This document shows positions 17,598-27,843 of a DNA stretch of 64,000 bases, one piece after another. Made by a program: the position numbers and the translations under genes. Positions within the stretch are counted from its first letter, which is position 1. Each line of letters opens with the position of its first letter. The notes under the pieces are model-generated. The model did not search any database. It saw only the letters and a program-made list of their open reading frames with translations, and had not been told where the DNA came from. The stretch comes from Alphaproteobacteria bacterium UBA4588 (GTDB lineage Bacteria; Pseudomonadota; Alphaproteobacteria; Rhodobacterales; Rhodobacteraceae), in assembly GCA_905182195.1 (NCBI GenBank), contig CAJJAW010000002.1, forward strand, positions 372,001 to 436,000, written 5' to 3'.

Positions 17598-19820
17598 TTA
17601 GCTAATAATAGAATTCAGGATTGCAGAGGGGCGCATAATTGCTTCTGTTTTTGCAGCATCGCAGTGAAAATAACCACCAGTATCAGCTGGATTACCCTGA
17701 AGTTCAGCTAATTCAGCCAAAATTGCAGTTTCATTTTCTGCCAATGCCTTAGCAATAGGCGCAAAATGGGCAGCAATTTCTAAATCTGCAGCCTGCGCAG
17801 CAAGTGCCTGTGCCCAGTAGAGTGCAAAAAAGAAATGGCTATCACGATTGTCAGGCTGGCCCACTTTGCGGCCTGGTGACTTGTTGTGATCCAAAATACC
17901 CTGCGTGGCCAGATCTACAGCATCACCCAAAACTTTGGCTTTTGAATTGCCCTTAACCTGAGATAGATATTTTAGGCTTTCGCCCAGTGCACAAAACTCT
18001 CCCAGAGAATCCCAGCGTAGATGGTTCTCTTCCATGAGCTGTTGGACGTGTTTTGGAGCTGACCCACCCGCGCCAGTCTCGAACATACCGCCACCTTGCA
18101 TTAATTTTACAATCGATAGCATTTTTGCTGATGTGCCGAGTTCAAGAATCGGAAACAGGTCTGTTAGGTAATCGCGCAATACATTACCGGTTACAGCAAT
18201 TGTCATCGCACCGGTACGGATAGTCTCAAAGCTTAGACGTGTAGCCTCACGTGGAGCTAAAATCTTGAACTGATCAGCTGCACCAGCTTCCACCAGTATG
18301 GGTTTCACGTATTTGATTAATTCGGCATCATGTGGGCGGTTTTTGTCCAGCCAAAATATAGCCGGACAACCCTCAAGGGCTTGCCTATCAACCGCCAACT
18401 TAACCCAGTCTTCAATTGGAGCTTGGCGCGTGGCGGCGGCGCGCCAGATATCACCTTGCTCGACGTTATGTTCATGCAATACATCGCCATTGGCTAAAAC
18501 GATACGAACTGTTCCACTTGTGGGTACCTCAAACGTAGTAGGGTGTGAGCCATATTCTTCGGCTTTTTGTGCCATCAAGCCAACGTTTTGTACTGTGCCT
18601 GATGTGGTTGGATCGAGCGCACCAGTTTCTTTAAAATACTTAATAGTTTCGTCATAAACGGGCGCGTAAGAACTGTCTGGGATAACGCAGTTTGCGTCGG
18701 AAAGTTTATTATCAGGCCCCCAACCTTTACCGCCGGCACGAATTAAAGCAGGTAGGGAAGCGTCAATAATTACATCAGAAGGTACATGCAGATTGGTGAT
18801 ACCCTTATCAGAATTCACCATATAGAGTGGCGGATTTTTGTCTATCGCAGTATTTACAGCGGCCATGATTTCATCGGCCTTGGGAGAGTTTATAATCGAT
18901 TCAAGTACCGATCCCATGCCTGAGTTTGCATTGGCGCCAACATCGGCTAGATCTTTTGCATATTGAGAAAATACCGGTGCCAGATATGCCCTTACTGCAT
19001 GTCCGAAGATGATGGGATCAGAGATTTTCATCATTGTGGCTTTCAGGTGGATCGAAAACAGGACGCCAGTGGTTTTAGTACTGGCATATTGTTCGGTCAG
19101 AAACGCACCGAGTGCTTTGGCCGACATAAATGTTGCGTCAACCACTGTTCCTGAGTGATACTGAATACCAGATTTTAGGACGGTGACAACGCCATTCTTA
19201 GCCTCTAATTCAATTCGAGCTTTACCGGCCTGATCTGCGCGCAGGGTTGAGGATTTTTCATTACTGAAAAAATCATTGGTGGACATGGTTGAGACATAGG
19301 TTTTGCTATCAGCCGCCCAAACACCCATCGAATGTGGATTGGCCATGGCATAGTTCTTAACTGGGGTTGCGGCGCGACGATCTGAATTACCCTCGCGCAA
19401 TACAGGGTTAACCGCAGAGCCCTTGAGGGCATCGAAGCGGGTCCGAACGGCCTTTTCAGCATCTGTGGTTGGAGTTTCAAGATAATCTGGCAGATTGTAG
19501 CCATTTGCCTTGAGCTCGGTAAGGGCCGCGACGAGTTGTGGCACGGAGGCAGAGATGTTGGGTAGCTTGATCACATTCGCATCGGCAGTTTTCACTAATT
19601 CACCTAAAATCGCTAAATCATCTGATTGGCGTTGAGCCTCAGTGAGATTCTCTGGGAAGGCCGCAATGATGCGTCCTGCAAGAGAAATGTCACGGGTGCC
19701 GACGGTCACATTTGCGGCTGCGGTGAAGGATTGTACAATGGGAAGCAGGGAGGCTGAGGCCAATTGTGGGGCTTCATCAACTTTGGTGAAAACAATATCT
19801 GGATTGATGTTATCGATCAT
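17598..19820 (-). CDS. icd: NADP-dependent isocitrate dehydrogenase, monomeric type
   Basis: A 740-residue enzyme of the monomeric IDH family, which converts isocitrate to 2-oxoglutarate and CO2 with NADP in the TCA cycle. Characteristic blocks are K-V-D-E-A-P near the start, L-P-N-I-S-A-S-V-P-Q-L, G-N-S-D-R-R-A, F-F-x-N-E-K-S (substrate region) and S-A-K-M-L-S-I-V-K-L. Length is typical (about 735-745). AGGAC is found before the ATG. It stands alone with a terminator after it. Monomeric IDH is unrelated in size to the dimeric Icd found in many bacteria. Confidence 0.97.
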   Translation of the reverse strand: MIDNINPDIVFTKVDEAPQLASASLLPIVQSFTAAANVTVGTRDISLAGRIIAAFPENLTEAQRQSDDLAILGELVKTADANVIKLPNISASVPQLVAALTELKANGYNLPDYLETPTTDAEKAVRTRFDALKGSAVNPVLREGNSDRRAATPVKNYAMANPHSMGVWAADSKTYVSTMSTNDFFSNEKSSTLRADQAGKARIELEAKNGVVTVLKSGIQYHSGTVVDATFMSAKALGAFLTEQYASTKTTGVLFSIHLKATMMKISDPIIFGHAVRAYLAPVFSQYAKDLADVGANANSGMGSVLESIINSPKADEIMAAVNTAIDKNPPLYMVNSDKGITNLHVPSDVIIDASLPALIRAGGKGWGPDNKLSDANCVIPDSSYAPVYDETIKYFKETGALDPTTSGTVQNVGLMAQKAEEYGSHPTTFEVPTSGTVRIVLANGDVLHEHNVEQGDIWRAAATRQAPIEDWVKLAVDRQALEGCPAIFWLDKNRPHDAELIKYVKPILVEAGAADQFKILAPREATRLSFETIRTGAMTIAVTGNVLRDYLTDLFPILELGTSAKMLSIVKLMQGGGMFETGAGGSAPKHVQQLMEENHLRWDSLGEFCALGESLKYLSQVKGNSKAKVLGDAVDLATQGILDHNKSPGRKVGQPDNRDSHFFFALYWAQALAAQAADLEIAAHFAPIAKALAENETAILAELAELQGNPADTGGYFHCDAAKTEAIMRPSAILNSIIS

Positions 19821-19962
19821 TGAGCAATGGTCCTTTGAAAAGTCATGACCCCATATCTAATATAGGCGGGTAGGTCCATAAGGTAGCCGCAGATTTACCT
19901 TAAATTTATCGTTCTAAAGGGCTATCGTAGTATTACTTGTTTAGCCAATTGATCAAAACTTT

Positions 19963-21159
19963 TTAAGTTACCAGCGCGCGTTTTTGAAATTCAGGCTTGG
20001 CCCAAGCCTTGGTAACTAAGATCTTCTCCAAAATCACCACGGCTTGTTTGATATCGTTGAGATTAAGAAATAGTGGTGTGATGCCAAAGCGCATTATGTT
20101 GGGAGACCTGAAGTCTCCAATTACCCCCTCGGAAATCAGGGCCTGCATGCAGGCATAGCCATGCTCAAACTCAAATGACACATGGCTTCCCCGTTGATTA
20201 GGGTCGCGCGGGCTGGCCAGCTTCAAATCGGAGCAACGCGCTTCAATCTCGCGGATAAAGGCTTCGGACAGCTCAATGGATGCTTTCTGCAGATCTTTCA
20301 TGTCGACGTGATCCCAGATGTTGAGGGCAGCATCCAAAAGAGAAAAGGCGGCAATCGACGGTGTACCGATCCGCATGCGATCAATTTTTCCGGGCATAGG
20401 CCTAAAATCCAGATCGAAAGCAAAAGGCGCTTCATGTCCAAACCAGCCTGATAAAGCGGGTTGGACTGTATCCAGCAATCGTGGGGCTACATAAATGAAT
20501 GCTGGCGCGCCTGGGCCTGCATTGAGATATTTATAGGTACAACCCACTGCAAAATCGGCGTCAGTGCTCGCCACATCTACAGGCAGCGCGCCAATGGAAT
20601 GGGCTAAATCCCATACCACGGTGGCCCCAACGCTGTGGGCTTTAGAGATGATAGCCTGCATGTCGTGCTTGCGCCCTGAGCGGTAGTCTATCTCGGTGAC
20701 CATCACCGTGGCGACTTCCTCAGTGATCTGGTCCAAAACATTTTCAGGTGCGGGTGTGCGTAAGACATAGCCTGCGTCACGCAGGGTCATGAGACCCTCA
20801 ACCATATACAGATCTGTTGGAAAATTACCACTATCTGATAGAATTATACGGCGGTCAGGCGTTAAGGCGAGCGCTGCCGCCACGGCCTGAAATACTTTGA
20901 TAGAGAGTGTATCACCCACCACGGTTGAGCCTGGCGCTGCCCCGATCAGGTTACCGACTCGGTCCCCCAAAGTATTGGTCTGCATAAACCAATTTTTGGT
21001 GTTCCAGCCACTGACTAACTCTGTACGCCATTCGTCCAGTAAAAAAGAGTTAATCGCTGCTGGTGCAGCTTTGGGCATAGGGCCAAGTGAGTTGCCATTG
21101 AGGTAAATCATTCCTTCAGGAATATCAAACATTTCACGGGTTCTCGCAAAATCGGTCAT
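19963..21159 (-). CDS. kynU: Kynureninase
   Basis: A 398-residue PLP enzyme that cleaves L-kynurenine to anthranilate and alanine in tryptophan catabolism. Lys210 in G-C-T-Y-K-Y-L is the expected PLP lysine. Y-L-N-G-N-S-L-G-P at the N-terminus, D-S-G-N-F-P-T-D near 109-116 and W-D-L-A-H-S-I-G-A-L are family signatures. The next gene upstream on the same strand is pobA, 69 bp away, but no tryptophan 2,3-dioxygenase or formamidase is in the window, so the rest of the kynurenine route must lie elsewhere. Confidence 0.95.
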   Translation of the reverse strand: MTDFARTREMFDIPEGMIYLNGNSLGPMPKAAPAAINSFLLDEWRTELVSGWNTKNWFMQTNTLGDRVGNLIGAAPGSTVVGDTLSIKVFQAVAAALALTPDRRIILSDSGNFPTDLYMVEGLMTLRDAGYVLRTPAPENVLDQITEEVATVMVTEIDYRSGRKHDMQAIISKAHSVGATVVWDLAHSIGALPVDVASTDADFAVGCTYKYLNAGPGAPAFIYVAPRLLDTVQPALSGWFGHEAPFAFDLDFRPMPGKIDRMRIGTPSIAAFSLLDAALNIWDHVDMKDLQKASIELSEAFIREIEARCSDLKLASPRDPNQRGSHVSFEFEHGYACMQALISEGVIGDFRSPNIMRFGITPLFLNLNDIKQAVVILEKILVTKAWAKPEFQKRALVT

Positions 21160-21228
21160 TGGGCTTCACTTTCGGGCAATATAAATTTCGGAAATAGTAA
21201 ATGATATGTTGGGTGTGCCACTATTTAA

Positions 21229-22410
<1,182 letters not shown>

Positions 22411-22626
22411 CTATTCTCTTATTAAGTAATTTGAACGCCGCACAGCTGTTACCCGCGACACTGTGTCAAGGTTTCGTTGAGTTCAAGGTTCTTCGGCAAA
22501 GAATAGATATGGGCTCTGGCACTGTTTATAACCAAAAATCTACTGGTAAAAGTTCAAAAACTATTTTTGATATGCTACCAATTATGGCTATAGCGTAGTT
22601 ACGCAGGAAACCTAAGGAGTGGGGCC

Positions 22627-23559
22627 ATTATTGTTGTTGGTGGGGATAATTTGATCGACTTGATTGAAAGCGCGCGGAGTGACGGTGTAGTGTCATTTAC
22701 TGGTGCTCGGGGCGGCTCTGGCTATAATACCGCCCGTGCCGTTGCCCGGCAACAGCAAGTGGTGGGTTTTATCACGCCGATCGCCATGGATAACTTGGGG
22801 CATTTCCTTGCTGATAAGATGCTCGCAGACGGCGTGGAGTTACTGAGTCCACGTTCAGAAAAACCTTCGTCTCTGGCGGTCGTGACCTTAATTGATGGCC
22901 AGCCTAGCTATCAATTCTATCGTGATGATACAGCTGAACGGCAAGTAGATTTACCATTTTTACAGAATAACTTTCCGGCCAAGGGTCGGGCGTTTCACCT
23001 TACGTCATTGGCGATCATCGACGGTTCTGATGCAGATGCCTGGGCTGATTTCTTTGCTGAACAACATCGTATGGGCATTGTTACAACTTTGGACCCAAAT
23101 GTGCGTCCTATGCTGATAGCAGATCGTGAGGCTTATCTTGAGCGGCTTTGGCGCTTAATGAACACCGCAGATATTCTAAAGTTAAGTGATGAAGATTTGG
23201 AGTGGATTTTCCCTAATTTTGATTTTGATACAGCGTGCACAGCGGTCTTGAGAAAAACTTCAGCTAAGCTGAGCATTGTGACCAAAGGAGCCAAGGGTGC
23301 CATTTGCTATTGCAACGGCCTTAAGATCGCCGTGCCAGCGCATCCGGTGCCAAATCTAGTGGATACAGTTGGGGCGGGTGACACTTTTATGGCTACGGTA
23401 CTGAGCTATCTCAATTCAGCTGATCTTTTATCTCAAGATGCTTTGACAGGTTTGGATCAGGCTACTCTGATCGCGTTGCTCACTCGGGCCGCAAAGGCTG
23501 CCGCGATCAATTGTGAGTGTGAGGGCTGCCAACCACCAACAGCCGATGCGTTAAACTAG
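22627..23559 (+). CDS. PfkB-family carbohydrate kinase, apparent ATT start
   Basis: A ribokinase-fold sugar kinase of about 310 residues. The C-terminal D-T-V-G-A-G-D-T-F has the catalytic Asp and anion hole, and the N-terminal V-V-G-G-D-N-L-I-D plus G-G-S-G-Y-N-T-A-R-A form the sugar site. The conserved first strand is encoded upstream of the first canonical start (TTG 22651). Between an in-frame TAG at 22591 and that TTG there is no ATG, GTG or TTG, but AAGGAG (22614-22619) lies 7 nt before ATT 22627. Translation therefore probably begins at ATT, or an ATG has been mutated or miscalled. Fructokinase-like activity is possible; substrate unknown. The 3' end overlaps convergent mipZ by 4 bp. 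Confidence 0.8.
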   Translation: MIVVGGDNLIDLIESARSDGVVSFTGARGGSGYNTARAVARQQQVVGFITPIAMDNLGHFLADKMLADGVELLSPRSEKPSSLAVVTLIDGQPSYQFYRDDTAERQVDLPFLQNNFPAKGRAFHLTSLAIIDGSDADAWADFFAEQHRMGIVTTLDPNVRPMLIADREAYLERLWRLMNTADILKLSDEDLEWIFPNFDFDTACTAVLRKTSAKLSIVTKGAKGAICYCNGLKIAVPAHPVPNLVDTVGAGDTFMATVLSYLNSADLLSQDALTGLDQATLIALLTRAAKAAAINCECEGCQPPTADALN

Positions 23560-24365
23560 AATTCGACGGTCACATTTGGTAGGTTCAAGGCTTTGATTAA
23601 TTCACGAAGCTCTTGGCGGGCTGCGATATTTGAGATGCTGAGTTGATTGATGCCCACGTCTTTGAGATCAAGAAGGGTAAGGCCGCGTGGAAACAGCTCG
23701 CGAAAAACAACGCGCTCACTGAAGCCGGGCGCCACCCTAAATCCAATGCGCTCGGCTAAATGCGCAATCGCATCCCCCATCTTTTGCTTGTTGATCATGT
23801 TTTGAGCGCCCAAACGGTTGCGCACCACAATCCAATCCATTGGCTTTAACCCTGCCTGCGCCCGCAATTGCCGGGCGCTCCAAACCATCTCGGAATAGAC
23901 CGACGGCCCTTTGATAGTGGTCCCGTCACTTTGTACCTTGGCTAAGAGATCGAAATCCACAAAGCTGTCATTAAGCGGTGTGATTAGTGTGTTAGCCATG
24001 GCATGAGCCATTTGTGACAGCCGGGTGTGGCTACCGGGGCAATCTATAATGACAAAATCACAGCTTTTTTCCAAAGTTTCTACGGCTGTAGACAGCCGCT
24101 GATCCATCAGGTTTTCACCGGGCCTCAGACTATCTTCAGCGACTTCGGGCAGCTCCATGTAATGTGGAGACAAAAGCGTAATATTGCTTTCAGCTGCAAA
24201 CCGGGACCGATTGCCTACATATTGACCAAAGGTTTTCTGCCGCAGGTCTAAGTCCAACCCACCCACACGATGCGCCATCCGAGCCAAAGCTGTTGCCAAA
24301 TGCATGGTTGTGGTCGACTTGCCCGACCCACCTTTTTCATTTCCCACGACAATAATATGCGCCAC
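23556..24365 (-). CDS. mipZ: Division-plane positioning ATPase MipZ
   Basis: A 269-residue ParA/MinD-type ATPase. E-K-G-G-S-G-K-S-T (residues 10-18) is the deviant Walker A and D-L-D-L-R-Q-K-T-F is the MipZ-type A' region. F-V-I-I-D-C-P-G-S is Walker B. In alphaproteobacteria, MipZ forms a gradient from the ParB-bound poles and inhibits FtsZ assembly away from midcell. It is monocistronic, overlapping the kinase gene tail to tail by 4 bp. The family is almost confined to alphaproteobacteria without MinCDE, which supports the taxonomic reading. Confidence 0.93.
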   Translation of the reverse strand: MAHIIVVGNEKGGSGKSTTTMHLATALARMAHRVGGLDLDLRQKTFGQYVGNRSRFAAESNITLLSPHYMELPEVAEDSLRPGENLMDQRLSTAVETLEKSCDFVIIDCPGSHTRLSQMAHAMANTLITPLNDSFVDFDLLAKVQSDGTTIKGPSVYSEMVWSARQLRAQAGLKPMDWIVVRNRLGAQNMINKQKMGDAIAHLAERIGFRVAPGFSERVVFRELFPRGLTLLDLKDVGINQLSISNIAARQELRELIKALNLPNVTVEF

Positions 24366-24464
24366 TAGATGTCTCTCAAATTATGTTGCTTGTTTTGCCT
24401 CGGCTATAGAGCGCGGCTGAGGGCAAGGGAAGCGAGCTTGATGACAAACTTTACAACTTAACGA

Positions 24465-24494
24465 AAAAGACCGGTTCCTTGGAACCGGTCTTTT
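24465..24494 (-). terminator. Terminator of the rplS-rpmE transcript
   Basis: A perfect hairpin, AAAAGACCGGTTCC (24465-24478) with GGAACCGGTCTTTT (24481-24494), with a 2-nt nominal loop, lies 24 bp beyond the rpmE stop on the minus strand. A/T runs on both sides make it able to work in both directions. Confidence 0.9.
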
Positions 24495-24517
24495 CACACG
24501 TTTCATAAGCGTATGGC

Positions 24518-24739
24518 TTAGAAGCCAAGGCCTTCGTATTTCTTTTTAAACTTCGACACTCGGCCGCCAGTATCCATCAAACGCGCGCCACCACCAGTCC
24601 AAGCTGGGTGTACAGTTGGGTCGACGTCCAAGGACAGTTGATCGCCTTCTGCGCCGTAGGTTGAGCGCATTTGTATAATGTCGCCATTTGTCATTTTGAC
24701 ATTGATGAAGTGATAGTCTGGATGGGTATCTTTTTTCAT
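24518..24739 (-). CDS. rpmE: 50S ribosomal protein L31
   Basis: A 73-residue ribosomal protein beginning [10 protein letters not shown] and containing [15 protein letters not shown] and the [13 protein letters not shown] tail. This is the longer alphaproteobacterial L31 form without the zinc-binding cysteines. It lies 11 bp after rplS in the same operon and is followed by a strong terminator. Confidence 0.97.
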   Translation of the reverse strand: MKKDTHPDYHFINVKMTNGDIIQMRSTYGAEGDQLSLDVDPTVHPAWTGGGARLMDTGGRVSKFKKKYEGLGF

Positions 24740-24750
24740 GGTCCCGCTCC

Positions 24751-25122
24751 TTAAGACTTGGGTTTGTAGTTGGTTTGCTCTGAGATTCGAGCGGATTTTC
24801 CACGGCGATCGCGCAGATAATATAGCTTTGCGCGACGCACGCGGCCACGGCGAACAACGGTGATGCTGTCGATGTTTGTGGAATGCAGTGGGAACACACG
24901 TTCTACGCCTTCACCAAACGAAATTTTGCGAACTGTGAAAGAACCAGCTATGCCAGTACCGTTGTTGCGGGCGATACAAACGCCTTCGTAGTTCTGAACC
25001 CGGCTACGTGTGCCCTCAGTTACTTTGAAACCAACGCGCACGGTATCTCCGGCTTTAAAATCAGGAATATCTTTCCCGAGGGCGGCAATTTGCTCCGCCT
25101 CTAGATGTGCAATCAGATTCAT
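24751..25122 (-). CDS. rplS: 50S ribosomal protein L19
   Basis: A 123-residue protein of the 30S-50S interface. The conserved [39 protein letters not shown] and [14 protein letters not shown] motifs are present. AAAGGAG precedes the ATG. It is downstream of trmD, as in most bacteria, but 276 bp away, so a separate promoter is likely. Confidence 0.97.
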   Translation of the reverse strand: MNLIAHLEAEQIAALGKDIPDFKAGDTVRVGFKVTEGTRSRVQNYEGVCIARNNGTGIAGSFTVRKISFGEGVERVFPLHSTNIDSITVVRRGRVRRAKLYYLRDRRGKSARISEQTNYKPKS

Positions 25123-25398
25123 CTGATGCTCCTTTGGTTGCTCGTGGTTGTTCCACGAAGTTTGATTACCACCTCAGAGCTCTTGGTCTTCTTCCGGGTC
25201 CACCGCAGTGCCCGCCAGAGTTCAAGTAGTAGTTGCTTATAGCTCTACCCTAGCATCATTTCATCCACTTACCCCGAAGAAAGGATTTACGTATAATGGA
25301 ACGTACAATAGCAAAGCAGTCCGAATCCATTACTAGATCAGACTTGTGCCGTATATTTCGAGAATGGAGGCGAAGCAATAGGGAGTTTAAAGGCAATT

Positions 25399-26181
25399 TT
25401 AGTCGCCAAACGCCTCCCATAAATCTGGCCGCCTCTCTTGAGTGAGGGCTTCTGATTGCTGCTTTTGCCACTCTGCCACTTTGCCGTGGTGGCCGGACAT
25501 CAGAACTGCAGGAATTTTTAGGTCTTCCCAGACTGGGGGGCGCGTGTAGTGTGGGTGTTCAAGTAACCCATTGGAGAAACTCTCGTTCTCGGTGCTAATT
25601 TCGTTGCCTAATACTCCTGGAATTAGGCGAACGGCAGCATCAAGCATTACCTGTGCGGCTAGCTCGCCACCGGAGAGCACATAATCACCTATGCTCACCT
25701 CTTCAATTTTGAAGTGGTCTATCACTCGTTGGTCAATTCCCTCAAAGCGACCACAAAGTATTACTGGACCGGGCCCGTCAGCCAAGACTTGTGTACGGGT
25801 TTGTGTCAGAGGTTTTCCCCTTGGGGACATATAGATGATTGGGCAGGGTGGGCGGTGGCGCAGTACCTCAGAGATTGCACGTCCCAGCACATCTGCCCGC
25901 ATTACCATGCCAGCGCCGCCACCTGCGGGCGTATCATCAACATTGCGATGCTTGCCCTCGCCGTAAGGGCGAAGATCATGGGTGTGCAACTGCCATTTGC
26001 CGTCTTTTAGGCCTTTGCCTGTTAGTGAAGCGCCCAAAACGCCTGGGAAGACGTCAGGAAAGAGAGTGATAACATCGGCTCGCCAAACCCCGGCCAAATC
26101 AGGTGATTCCCCATCCAAGGCCCTTGGTTTGAGGCTGGCACGGATAGACTTGCGTCCGTGGGACCGATCAGGCTCGCTCAT
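25399..26181 (-). CDS. trmD: tRNA (guanine-N1)-methyltransferase TrmD
   Basis: A 260-residue SPOUT methyltransferase that makes m1G37 in tRNAs reading CNN codons and prevents +1 frameshifting. [11 protein letters not shown] and [12 protein letters not shown] form the trefoil-knot SAM site; the [18 protein letters not shown] segment is in the N-terminal half. The protein carries about 35 extra N-terminal residues before the conserved start at [10 protein letters not shown]. The ATG at 26181 overlaps the rimM stop (ATGA), which supports the extended start. A likely alternative start further in was not seen. Confidence 0.95.
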   Translation of the reverse strand: MSEPDRSHGRKSIRASLKPRALDGESPDLAGVWRADVITLFPDVFPGVLGASLTGKGLKDGKWQLHTHDLRPYGEGKHRNVDDTPAGGGAGMVMRADVLGRAISEVLRHRPPCPIIYMSPRGKPLTQTRTQVLADGPGPVILCGRFEGIDQRVIDHFKIEEVSIGDYVLSGGELAAQVMLDAAVRLIPGVLGNEISTENESFSNGLLEHPHYTRPPVWEDLKIPAVLMSGHHGKVAEWQKQQSEALTQERRPDLWEAFGD

Positions 26182-26681
26182 AGCAGCCCTTCAGGCGGAT
26201 CGATGACAATCCGGCGCGATGCTAGATCAACAGTAGGCACGATTACTTTAGTGAATGGAATAAGTGCTGTGTCAGAAGCGCCGGGAACTATGACCTCTAG
26301 TAGATCATCAGCACCGTGGTTCATTACAGATTTGACATGGCCTATAACAGTACCGCCTGCATCTGCCACTTGTAAGCCGATTAGGTCGGAGTAATAATAT
26401 TCATCATCTGGCAAGGTTGGAAGATCCTCACGCCGGGCAAAAAGTGAGATGCCACGCAGCGCATCGGCCTCATCCTTGGATTCGACACCGACAATGCGAG
26501 CCGAAAAACCATTCTTGATTTGCCCAATCAACGAAATTTCAAAATTTTGGTCACCATCTTCTGTCAGCAGGGGCGAATATGTTTCCAAATCGCTGGGATT
26601 GGAGCAAAAGCTCTTCACCCGTAATTCACCACGGACACCAAAGGCGCCTGCAATCATGCCAACACAGATCAACGCAGTCAT
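26178..26681 (-). CDS. rimM: 16S rRNA processing factor RimM
   Basis: A protein of 167 residues that helps mature the 30S head around S19. The N-terminal RimM beta-barrel begins [18 protein letters not shown] and the PRC-barrel domain follows ([11 protein letters not shown]). ATG 26681 is chosen over 26699 because TAGGAG precedes it and because it overlaps the stop of a small upstream gene (ATGA). The 3' end overlaps trmD. Confidence 0.95.
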   Translation of the reverse strand: MTALICVGMIAGAFGVRGELRVKSFCSNPSDLETYSPLLTEDGDQNFEISLIGQIKNGFSARIVGVESKDEADALRGISLFARREDLPTLPDDEYYYSDLIGLQVADAGGTVIGHVKSVMNHGADDLLEVIVPGASDTALIPFTKVIVPTVDLASRRIVIDPPEGLL

Positions 26682-26824
26682 TGGTTCACTCCTAAACAAT
26701 AGCCGTTCTTCATTGTGCCACCATCCTTACCACAGTTTTCAAATGCCTGGTTGCGGGCATAAAAATAACCCATCAGAAAACAAATTCCAATTAACATCAG
26801 AGAGCGGATAGGGCGTAACAACAT
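26678..26824 (-). CDS. Small single-pass membrane protein, 48 residues
   Basis: Between rpsP and rimM the minus strand encodes a 48-residue protein starting M-L-L-R-P-I-R-S. A hydrophobic segment (residues about 9-22, ending F-Y-A-R) follows a basic N-terminus and would place the short C-terminal part, with two Cys (C-G-K-D-G-G and Y-C-L-G-V), outside the membrane. Its TGA overlaps the rimM ATG (ATGA), so the two are probably translationally coupled. It lies just downstream of the rpsP terminator. No function is known to me; similar short ORFs at this locus in relatives would confirm it. Confidence 0.65.
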   Translation of the reverse strand: MLLRPIRSLMLIGICFLMGYFYARNQAFENCGKDGGTMKNGYCLGVNQ

Positions 26825-26855
26825 GGGTTACCCATAAAGGGAAAGCTTAAAATGG

Positions 26856-26882
26856 AAAACCCCGCCTATGTGGCGGGGTTTT
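26856..26882 (-). terminator. Terminator/attenuator after rpsP, overlapping the rpsP stop codon
   Basis: An 11-bp stem, AAAACCCCGCC (26856-26866) with GGCGGGGTTTT (26872-26882), has loop TATGT and works in either direction. The rpsP stop codon TAG (26868-26866) is in the loop/stem, so the last S16 codons form one arm of the hairpin. Confidence 0.85.
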
Positions 26883-27501
26883 TTATTTTGACCAAGCTAT
26901 GCGAATGTTGTCCATAGGCCACAACCGCTTCGGCTGGTGCTTCTTCAGCCACAACCGCTTCGGCTGGTGCTTCTTCAGCCACAACCGCTTCGGCTGGTGC
27001 TTCTTCAGCCACAACCGCTTCGGCTGGTGCTTCTTCAGCCACAACCGCTTCGGCTGGTGCTTCTTCAGCCACAACCGCTTCGGCTGGTGCTTCTTCAGCC
27101 ACAACCGCTTCGGCTGGTGCTTCTTCAGCCACAACCGCTTCGGCTGGTGCTTCTTCAGCTGGGGCAGCTGCTTTTGCTACTTTTTCTTCAGCACGAGCTA
27201 AAGCCTTTTTGCCTGGAAGTGCTTTTACTGGATTGCTACGTACTTTTGCAGGAATAACGCCAGCTGCCTCCAACATACGGGCGACGCGATCAGTTGGTTG
27301 TGCGCCTTGGCTCAGCCAATGCTTAACCCGTTCAAGATCCAATTTAACGCGCTCTTCGCTGTCCTTGGCTAACAAAGGGTTATATGTGCCCAGCTTTTCG
27401 ATAAAGCGGCCATCACGCGGCATGCGGGCGTCTGCAGCTACAACACGGTAAAAAGGGCGCTTCTTGGACCCACCACGGGCCAAACGGATTTTCATAGCCA
27501 T
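26866..27501 (-). CDS. rpsP: 30S ribosomal protein S16 with long repetitive Ala/Glu tail
   Basis: Residues 1-80 are standard S16 ([29 protein letters not shown]). Alphaproteobacterial S16 normally ends after about 80-130 residues, but here the frame runs to 211. After an Ala/Lys linker come eight copies of the decapeptide [10 protein letters not shown], then a 16-residue unrelated end (Y-G-Q-H-S-H and so on) that runs into the terminator. The tail is acidic and low-complexity and probably projects from the ribosome or is trimmed. ATG 27501 fits the family start. The unrelated end suggests the original stop was lost when the repeat changed length. Confidence 0.93.
   Translation of the reverse strand: MAMKIRLARGGSKKRPFYRVVAADARMPRDGRFIEKLGTYNPLLAKDSEERVKLDLERVKHWLSQGAQPTDRVARMLEAAGVIPAKVRSNPVKALPGKKALARAEEKVAKAAAPAEEAPAEAVVAEEAPAEAVVAEEAPAEAVVAEEAPAEAVVAEEAPAEAVVAEEAPAEAVVAEEAPAEAVVAEEAPAEAVVAYGQHSHSLVKIKNPAT
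26919..27159. repeat. 30-bp tandem repeat within rpsP
   Basis: Seven perfect 30-bp units (26941-27150) plus flanking partial units, plus-strand unit ttcttcagccacaaccgctt followed by cggctggtgc. All copies are identical, so expansion or gene conversion is recent. The unit has no stop codon in several frames on either strand, which creates long spurious open frames. Confidence 0.97.
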
Positions 27502-27546
27502 TGTTATTCTCCTTGAAAATGGCAAATAGGGTGCAAGTATTGCATC

Positions 27547-27843
27547 CTATTCTTGATAAGTTTTGTGGTTTTGGATGACTTCTTGAACAATAAAGTTCAG
27601 AAATTTCTTGGCGAACTCGGGGTCTAGATCAGCGCGTTCAGCGAGATCTTGCAGACGGGTAATTTGTTGGGATTCACGCGCCGGATCAGACGCGGGCAGG
27701 TCATGGCGTGCTTTGAGCTGCCCTACTGCCTTTGTATGAGCAAATCGCTCACCCAGCGTATAGATCAATACTGCATCCAAGCGATCAATGCTGGCGCGAT
27801 GGGACTTCAAAAGCTCGGCTGCCCGAGCAACGGCATTGGTCAT
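27547..27843 (-). CDS. aroQ: Chorismate mutase, AroQ type
   Basis: A 98-residue all-helical chorismate mutase that makes prephenate for Phe and Tyr synthesis. Conserved positions include R-A-S-I-D-R-L-D-A-V-L-I-Y-T-L-x-x-R-F, K-A-V-G-Q-L-K-A and the C-terminal E-V-I-Q-N-H segment. ATG 27843 has AGAGGTA upstream and overlaps the stop of the GNAT remnant (ATGA). An in-frame start at 27882 would lie inside that remnant. It belongs to the ffh-aroQ-rpsP operon. Confidence 0.92.
   Translation of the reverse strand: MTNAVARAAELLKSHRASIDRLDAVLIYTLGERFAHTKAVGQLKARHDLPASDPARESQQITRLQDLAERADLDPEFAKKFLNFIVQEVIQNHKTYQE

Noticed and set aside
25296-25442. Plus-strand frame of about 48 residues between rplS and trmD
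   Set aside because: Runs into the trmD coding region antisense and has no supporting motif.
26919-27159. Regular 30-bp repeats resembling a CRISPR array
   Set aside because: Units are directly adjacent with no spacers and encode an in-frame decapeptide of S16.
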